Assembly: GCA_946410005.1 (NCBI GenBank)
Contig: CAMJYS010000022.1
Coordinates: 1-9,623 of the forward strand
Direction of reading: 5' to 3'
Source of the DNA: an uncultured Clostridia bacterium
Lineage (GTDB): Bacteria > Bacillota > Clostridia > Oscillospirales > Acutalibacteraceae
DNA: 9,623 nt
This document shows, piece by piece, positions 6,577-9,623 of the stretch; positions within the stretch are counted from its first letter, which is position 1; every line of letters starts with the position of its first letter. Both the position numbers and the translations under genes were made by a program. The notes beneath the pieces are model-generated. The model was not told the DNA's origin. It saw only the letters and a program-made list of their open reading frames with translations, and ran no database searches.

Positions 6577-6897
6577 ATGAACGATTCATTAGTTAAATTG
6601 GAAGACTTCCAATTAGACGAAATTTCTGGTGGTGTTACATTAAAGCAAGCCGCAAAAAAAGTTGTGTCCAGTGCTGTTAAAGGAACTTGTGCATTGACTC
6701 TTGGGGCGGCTGGAGGAGCTGTTTGCGGATTCCTCTATTTGTTGAATGAAGAGAGAAATCCAAATTTAGACTATATATCGGCTGCTTTAGGTTGTGGAGC
6801 GATTGTAGGAATATTTGCCTCTATTTGTATATCTATTCCTGTTTTAGGTTGGAATATCGGTAAGAAAATTTGTAAGTCATTAGAAATTGAAGACTAA
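6577..6897 (+). CDS. Double-glycine leader peptide resembling a class II bacteriocin
   Basis: The 106-residue product begins with a classical double-glycine leader of 19 residues: L5, L8, F11 and L13 lead to DEISGG (14-19). Cleavage after G19 would leave an 87-residue peptide. The mature part has a basic amphipathic start (LKQAAKKVVSSAVKG), a hydrophobic Gly/Ala-rich helix at about 36-56 with G43xxxG47xxxG51, a polar link (NEERNPNLD), and a second hydrophobic segment at about 67-92 with G74xxxG78. GxxxG helices after such a leader are typical of two-peptide and Blp-like class II bacteriocins. Five cysteines (38, 50, 73, 84, 99) are more than usual. It has a strong own promoter, AAGGAG 8 nt before the ATG, and its own terminator, so it is one gene alone. 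No immunity protein or exporter is next to it. Antimicrobial activity is inferred. Confidence 0.75.
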   Translation: MNDSLVKLEDFQLDEISGGVTLKQAAKKVVSSAVKGTCALTLGAAGGAVCGFLYLLNEERNPNLDYISAALGCGAIVGIFASICISIPVLGWNIGKKICKSLEIED

Positions 6898-6910
6898 TAT
6901 AAAATAATTT

Positions 6911-6942
6911 AAAGACCACAAGTAAGTTTTCTTGTGGTCTTT
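6911..6942 (+). terminator. Intrinsic terminator after the bacteriocin-like gene
   Basis: A perfect 12-bp stem, AAAGACCACAAG (6911-6922) with CTTGTGGTCTTT (6931-6942), has an 8-nt loop and a short T run. It lies 13 nt after the stop codon. The AT ends make it usable from the other strand as well, where it would stop transcription coming from the tRNA. Confidence 0.85.
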
Positions 6943-6955
6943 TAGCATACAAAAT

Positions 6956-6983
6956 TCCGCTTATGATTAAATTCACAAGCGGA
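6956..6983 (-). terminator. Possible terminator of tRNA-Trp
   Basis: A 7-bp stem, TCCGCTT (6956-6962) with AAGCGGA (6977-6983), has a 14-nt loop, and on the minus strand ATTTTG follows. It sits about 85 nt after the tRNA 3' end. The T run is short, so its strength is uncertain; the hairpin at 6911-6942 would back it up. Confidence 0.45.
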
Positions 6984-7013
6984 GTGGTTTTTGAAAAATG
7001 AAATACCAACTGA

Positions 7014-7043
7014 TTCGCGGATGGATGTTTGTTTTTCGCGGAT
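7014..7043. repeat. 9-bp direct repeat, TTCGCGGAT twice
   Basis: TTCGCGGAT occurs at 7014-7022 and 7035-7043, 21 bp apart, about two helix turns. It lies just downstream of the tRNA-Trp 3' end and stands out as GC-rich in an AT-rich spacer. No function is recognised. Confidence 0.5.
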
Positions 7044-7066
7044 TAAATAAATTACTTTATATGTTT

Positions 7067-7142
7067 TGGCAGGGGTAGAAGGACTCGAACCCTCGACACG
7101 CGGTTTTGGAGACCGCTGCTCTACCAACTGAGCTATACCCCT
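7067..7142 (-). tRNA. tRNA-Trp (anticodon CCA)
   Basis: On the minus strand a 76-nt cloverleaf can be folded. The acceptor stem AGGGGTA pairs with TACCCCT. The D arm contains GCTC and GAGC. The anticodon stem GCGGT pairs with ACCGC around the loop CTCCAAA, which gives anticodon CCA and reads UGG. The T arm contains GGTTCGAGTCC. The 3' CCA is encoded, as is usual in Bacillota. A promoter with consensus -35 lies at 7163-7191. The gene stands alone here, without secE or nusG next to it. Confidence 0.96.
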
Positions 7143-7162
7143 AAATTTTCTTTACATGTATG

Positions 7163-7191
7163 ATTTTACTACTAACAATTTTGCGTGTCAA
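7163..7191 (-). promoter_or_regulatory. Consensus promoter for tRNA-Trp
   Basis: On the minus strand, TTGACA (7186-7191) and TAAAAT (7163-7168) are exactly 17 bp apart. The expected start is about 14 nt before the mature tRNA. A 7-bp inverted repeat (TGCGTGT 7182-7188 with ACACGCA 7204-7210) overlaps the -35 box. Confidence 0.8.
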
Positions 7192-7248
7192 TAGTTATTC
7201 CCAACACGCACGAAATAAAATTTAGAAATTAGCCTTTGAAAATTATTT

Positions 7249-7731
7249 TTAAAAAGTAATCCAAGATTGTCTGTTTTTGAAAGATACTGAAATCGGCTTG
7301 TCTAACTTAAATACTTTTGATACAAACATTAATGTTGCGTATTTACTGTTACTTTTAATATCCCAAAATGATTCATTGGCTTTGATTTTATCATTATATT
7401 CATTCTTAATGTTCAAAATTTCATTTTCGCTCGAAAACTCATAACTTAAAACATCCGAAACGTTAAAAATGCCACAAATTGCCCCTCCGGATTTTTTTAG
7501 TACAACAATGTCATTTGTAAAAACATTTCCGTATGGTTTAATTTTTTTCTGACTAAATCTAGATTCTATCGTTTTATCTCTAGAAAATATCATGGATAAA
7601 TATGGTTCTACCATAATCGCCAAATGTATATTTTTATAATCCTGAGAACGAATTTTTTCGATCCAATAATTTTCTTTTTGCGTTTCTGCTTGTACCAAAA
7701 TCTCGCTCATAATCTCGTTTATATTTAGCAT
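7249..7731 (-). CDS. ASCH-domain protein (PUA-like fold), function unknown
   Basis: The 160-residue protein has a PUA-like ASCH signature. IHLAIMVEPYLSMIFSRDKTIESRFS (split here as residues 35-50 and 51-60) matches the start of the domain, where a strand leads to a G/DKTIExR turn. Then come GNVFTNDIVVLKKSGG (68-83) and ICGIFNVSDVLSYE (85-98), the central barrel strands. ASCH domains are proposed to bind RNA or modified nucleotides, and some have ribonuclease or esterase activity; nothing here fixes the substrate. The first 34 residues are helical and outside the domain. The start at 7731 has AAAGGAT about 12 nt upstream, a long spacing; M8 at 7710 is the alternative but has no site. It stands alone with its own likely promoter (7775-7803). 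Confidence 0.75.
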   Translation of the reverse strand: MLNINEIMSEILVQAETQKENYWIEKIRSQDYKNIHLAIMVEPYLSMIFSRDKTIESRFSQKKIKPYGNVFTNDIVVLKKSGGAICGIFNVSDVLSYEFSSENEILNIKNEYNDKIKANESFWDIKSNSKYATLMFVSKVFKLDKPISVSFKNRQSWITF

Positions 7732-7774
7732 ACCCTAAAAACATCCTTTGAATACAATATTTTTCATAGATATA

Positions 7775-7803
7775 ATTTTAGTATTAATTTTTATATTTTA
7801 CAA
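7775..7803 (-). promoter_or_regulatory. Likely promoter of the ASCH gene
   Basis: On the minus strand, TTGTAA (7798-7803) and TAAAAT (7775-7780) are 17 bp apart, just downstream of the terminator of the small heat-shock gene. The AT-rich setting lowers certainty. Confidence 0.5.
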
Positions 7804-7820
7804 TCGATATGTTTATATAA

Positions 7821-7858
7821 AACAATCCCACTGCGTTTAAATTATGCAGCGGGATGTT
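7821..7858 (-). terminator. Intrinsic terminator of the small heat-shock gene
   Basis: ATCCCACTGC (7825-7834) and GCAGCGGGAT (7846-7855) form a 10-bp stem. One pair is G-U when read on the minus strand and a mismatch on the plus strand, so it is designed for the minus strand. AAC and GTT extend it past a bulged base. GTTTTATA follows. It begins within a few bases of the stop codon at 7861. Confidence 0.8.
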
Positions 7859-7860
7859 AT

Positions 7861-8313
7861 TTATCCTTCTATACTTATAACTTTTTTCTGAGATTCGAGT
7901 TGTTTTTGCGGTTTAGGATATACGAGTGTAAGAACACCGTCTTTAAAATCGGCTTTTATATCCTTTTCAGTTAAGGATTCATCAACCTTGAATCTCCTGC
8001 TATATGTGCCTGTTGATCTTTCTCGGCGTATATAGTTACCATTATCATCTTTTTCATCGGATTCGCTTTTTGTCGATGCGGTTATATTAAGATATCCGTT
8101 ATCTAAACTGACTTCGATGTTTTCTTTTTTTACTCCCGGAAGATCTGTTTTTATTTCGTAATTTGTATCTGTTTCTTTAATGTCTGTTTTTGGCATTCCG
8201 GCAGAAACAGCTGCAAGTGATTTAAAATTTTTCGATAAATCAAATCTATCAAAAAATCTGTCAATCGGATTTTCAAAATCTTCCCAAAAATCGTTAAATG
8301 GTACCATGTACAT
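7861..8313 (-). CDS. Small heat-shock protein, Hsp20/alpha-crystallin family
   Basis: The 150-residue chaperone holds unfolding proteins in a soluble state without ATP and forms large oligomers. The N-terminal arm (1-42: NDFWEDFENPIDRFFDRFD) is typical. The alpha-crystallin domain (about 43-136) has YEIKTDLPGVKKENIEVSLDN split around residues 52-72, the insert with YIRRERSTGTYSRRF (94-108), and the signature ADFKDGVLTL (121-130). An IxI motif (I146-S-I148) near the C-terminus is the oligomer contact. AGGAGGT (8321-8327) lies 7 nt before the ATG at 8313, so this start is preferred over the next ATG two codons later. Its promoter (8369-8397) touches a perfect inverted repeat (8342-8368), pointing to repressor control. 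No CIRCE or CtsR box is seen. Confidence 0.96.
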   Translation of the reverse strand: MYMVPFNDFWEDFENPIDRFFDRFDLSKNFKSLAAVSAGMPKTDIKETDTNYEIKTDLPGVKKENIEVSLDNGYLNITASTKSESDEKDDNGNYIRRERSTGTYSRRFKVDESLTEKDIKADFKDGVLTLVYPKPQKQLESQKKVISIEG

Positions 8314-8341
8314 AGTAAAAACCTCCTACAATTTTTATAAA

Positions 8342-8368
8342 ATATTTTGCAAATTACTTGCAAAATAT
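8342..8368 (-). promoter_or_regulatory. Perfect inverted repeat, probable operator of the small heat-shock gene
   Basis: ATATTTTGCAA (8342-8352) and TTGCAAAATAT (8358-8368) are perfect 11-bp arms with a 5-bp spacer (ATTAC). The repeat begins right next to the -10 box and covers the expected transcription start, where a repressor would block RNA polymerase. It is not CIRCE (TTAGCACTC arms) nor the CtsR direct repeat. It would also form a hairpin in the leader RNA, so an RNA role cannot be excluded. Confidence 0.65.
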
Positions 8369-8397
8369 AGTATAGTACTCAATTTTTTATTAGTCAA
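8369..8397 (-). promoter_or_regulatory. Sigma-A promoter of the small heat-shock gene
   Basis: On the minus strand, TTGACT (8392-8397) and TATACT (8369-8374) are 17 bp apart, close to consensus. Such a strong basal promoter with an operator on its start site fits a gene kept off by a repressor. Confidence 0.8.
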
Positions 8398-8439
8398 GTT
8401 TACTTTTAATATTTCTTGACTGATTTATGATTAGCTTAA

Positions 8440-8469
8440 TTGATATTATATATACATCAATGATATAAT
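8440..8469 (+). promoter_or_regulatory. Promoter of the YugP-like metallopeptidase gene
   Basis: TTGATA (8440-8445) and a perfect TATAAT (8464-8469) are 18 bp apart, with an extended TGA (8461-8463). A start near 8476 leaves a short leader. ATTGAT (8439-8444) and ATCAAT (8456-8461) form a 6-bp inverted repeat inside the promoter. A TTGACT at 8416-8421 lacks a well-placed -10. Confidence 0.65.
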
Positions 8470-8503
8470 TATTGTGAATATATTTTTATCAGGAGGAATT
8501 ATA

Positions 8504-9202
8504 ATGTACTATTATTATGACGGCAGTTATTTTATTTATATGATCGTATCTTTATTAATAGCCGGATTTGCACAGTTTAAAGTTAAATCAGCGTTTAATA
8601 AATATTCTAAAATAAAGTGCAATAAGAATATTACCGGAGAGGTATCCGCAAAAACAGTTTTGGAGCACAATAATGTTTTTGATGTTTCAATTGGCACTGT
8701 TAGAGGTTTTTTTACGGATTTTTTTGATTCTAGAAATAAAAGTATTTCTTTATCGGATGAGGTTTATTCTAAAGCAACCATAGCTTCTGTGAGTGTGGCA
8801 GCTCATGAAGCAGGCCATGCCGTACAAAATGACCAAGGCTATTTGGCATTGAAAATAAGACAGAAATTAGCTCCAATCACTCAACTTTGCTCCAATTTGG
8901 CTATGCCACTTATATTTATAGGTTTTTCGTCGTTGCCGTTGCATTCTAACTTTATTCTTAAGTTGGGGATTGCAATGTTTACTGTAGCTGTTCTCTTTCA
9001 AATTGTAACTTTACCTGTGGAATTTAATGCAAGCAAAAGAGCTTTAAAATCTATAAAAGAAACACAGATGTTGACAGAAGATGAAATTTCAGGCGCAAAA
9101 GAGGTACTGACGGCTGCCGCATTTACTTATGTTGCGGGAACCGTTACATCTATTATGTCGCTTATAAGGCTGTTGCTTCTTTCAGATAGGCGTAGAAGAT
9201 GA
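8504..9202 (+). CDS. YugP-family membrane zinc metallopeptidase
   Basis: The 232-residue protein belongs to the neutral zinc metallopeptidase family typified by Bacillus YugP. The start at 8504 is set by AGGAGG (8491-8496) 7 nt upstream; an earlier in-frame GTG at 8474 has no site. Residues 10-24 form an N-terminal membrane helix, and HEAGH (101-105) is the HExxH zinc motif. Further hydrophobic helices are at about 131-143, 149-170 and 202-225, and LPVEFNASKRAL (170-181) holds E173, the likely third zinc ligand. The end is the usual RLLLLSDRRRR. The family-typical LTDHYDPR segment reads FTDFFDSR here (70-77), so a His and a Pro are changed. The substrate is unknown. It is divergent from the small heat-shock gene, which hints at an envelope-stress link, but that is inference. 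Confidence 0.93.
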   Translation: MYYYYDGSYFIYMIVSLLIAGFAQFKVKSAFNKYSKIKCNKNITGEVSAKTVLEHNNVFDVSIGTVRGFFTDFFDSRNKSISLSDEVYSKATIASVSVAAHEAGHAVQNDQGYLALKIRQKLAPITQLCSNLAMPLIFIGFSSLPLHSNFILKLGIAMFTVAVLFQIVTLPVEFNASKRALKSIKETQMLTEDEISGAKEVLTAAAFTYVAGTVTSIMSLIRLLLLSDRRRR

Positions 9203-9206
9203 TTTG

Positions 9207-9576
9207 CTAATTTAAATATTTAATTAATTTTATAATTAAAGTCTGCAGTATAATTTTAGGGTTTATAGGTACGGATTTTAAGCTTTCATCTGCTTCTAAA
9301 AGTGCATGGAGGCTTTTTTCTATGGCGGATAAGCTTAAATTTCTGCACTTGATTTCTGCATTTTTTATTCTGAATTCTTTGTTTTTATAGTCAAATATTT
9401 CGGATAATTTTGAAGCGGGACAAGAATTATTTAAAAGTATTTTTGTTCTGAAAATATCAATGTATTCGTTACTTATCACTGCGACGATAGCGATTGGTTC
9501 TTCCTTTTGATTGATTAAATCATTTAATAACTCAAAAGACTTCTTCGTATTTTTGGAAAATATAGCTTTGGGTAAA
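9207..9576 (-). CDS. holA: DNA polymerase III subunit delta, C-terminal part (cut by adapter)
   Basis: HolA is the delta subunit of the clamp loader, which opens the beta sliding clamp for loading onto DNA. About 122 genomic codons remain, covering the C-terminal helical collar domain. The pattern LPKAIFSKNTKKSFELLNDL, then EEPIAIVAVISNEY, then LSAIEKSLHALLEADESLKS and a final hydrophobic helix is typical of delta C-termini. The full protein would be about 330-350 residues, so the start lies beyond the right end. A reading frame can be extended to a GTG inside the adapter, giving MCSSDL at the front. Those residues are adapter-encoded and false. The stop TAG at 9207 is 4 nt from the stop of the convergent metallopeptidase gene. 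Confidence 0.85.
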
Positions 9577-9623
9577 AGATCGGAAGAGCACACGTCTGAA
9601 CTCCAGTCACACGTATCAATCTC
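9577..9623 (+). other. Illumina Read 2/index adapter, not genomic
   Basis: AGATCGGAAGAGCACACG begins at 9577 and continues as the TruSeq index adapter. An 8-base index reads ACGTATCA, followed by ATCTC, the start of the P7 part. It should be trimmed; the genome ends at about 9576. Confidence 0.98.

Noticed and set aside
6942..7127. Minus-strand frame reading MVEQRSPKPRVEGSSPSTPAKT
   Set aside because: Its beginning is the translated tRNA-Trp T arm and anticodon region, a common false protein over tRNA genes.
8342..8368. CIRCE element at the heat-shock promoter
   Set aside because: The arms are TTGCAAAATAT, not TTAGCACTC/GAGTGCTAA, so HrcA control is not supported by sequence.
8151..8419. 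Overlapping frames around the start of the small heat-shock gene
   Set aside because: They are shadows of the Hsp20 gene and its promoter; the Hsp20 frame has the domain and the AGGAGGT site.

Overview
The genomic insert (about 45-9576) looks like a low-GC Gram-positive anaerobe, most likely a gut-type Clostridia member of the Bacillota. The basis is strong AGGAGG-type ribosome binding sites, sigma-A promoters in AT-rich spacers, a tRNA-Trp with an encoded CCA end, and family membership: type-4 uracil-DNA glycosylase, LytR-CpsA-Psr protein, YugP-like metallopeptidase, and double-glycine leader peptides. Both ends are Illumina-type library adapters (1-44 and 9577-9623). The window is therefore a bounded library molecule or contig, and both terminal genes are cut by the library, not by biology.

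Left part (45-2256): a NUDIX hydrolase gene on the + strand whose last codons look frameshifted, facing a minus-strand pair ychF -> type-4 UDG. These are nucleotide and DNA maintenance or translation-associated housekeeping genes. A good minus-strand promoter drives ychF.

Accessory part (2380-4943): a + strand unit behind an extended -10 promoter. It encodes a secreted zinc-dependent phospholipase C-like protein, a small putative lipoprotein or secreted protein of unknown function, a small secreted beta-rich protein of unknown function, and a Nif11-type double-glycine leader peptide with a 30-residue, cysteine-free core. This is the most unusual block. The first three products are all exported and unusually rich in cysteine. 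No modifying enzyme or exporter lies in the window.

Middle (4953-6942): a minus-strand LytR-CpsA-Psr cell-wall ligase with a long Ser/Thr/Ala tail. Divergent from it is a single-gene unit with a textbook promoter and terminator for a second double-glycine peptide. That peptide resembles a class II bacteriocin with two Gly-rich hydrophobic helices.

Right part (6943-9576): tRNA-Trp(CCA), an ASCH-domain protein and a small heat-shock protein, all on the minus strand, each with its own promoter. A perfect 11-bp inverted repeat abuts the -10 box of the heat-shock gene. Divergent from it is a YugP-family membrane zinc metallopeptidase. It converges on the C-terminal part of holA (DNA polymerase III delta subunit), which is cut by the right adapter.
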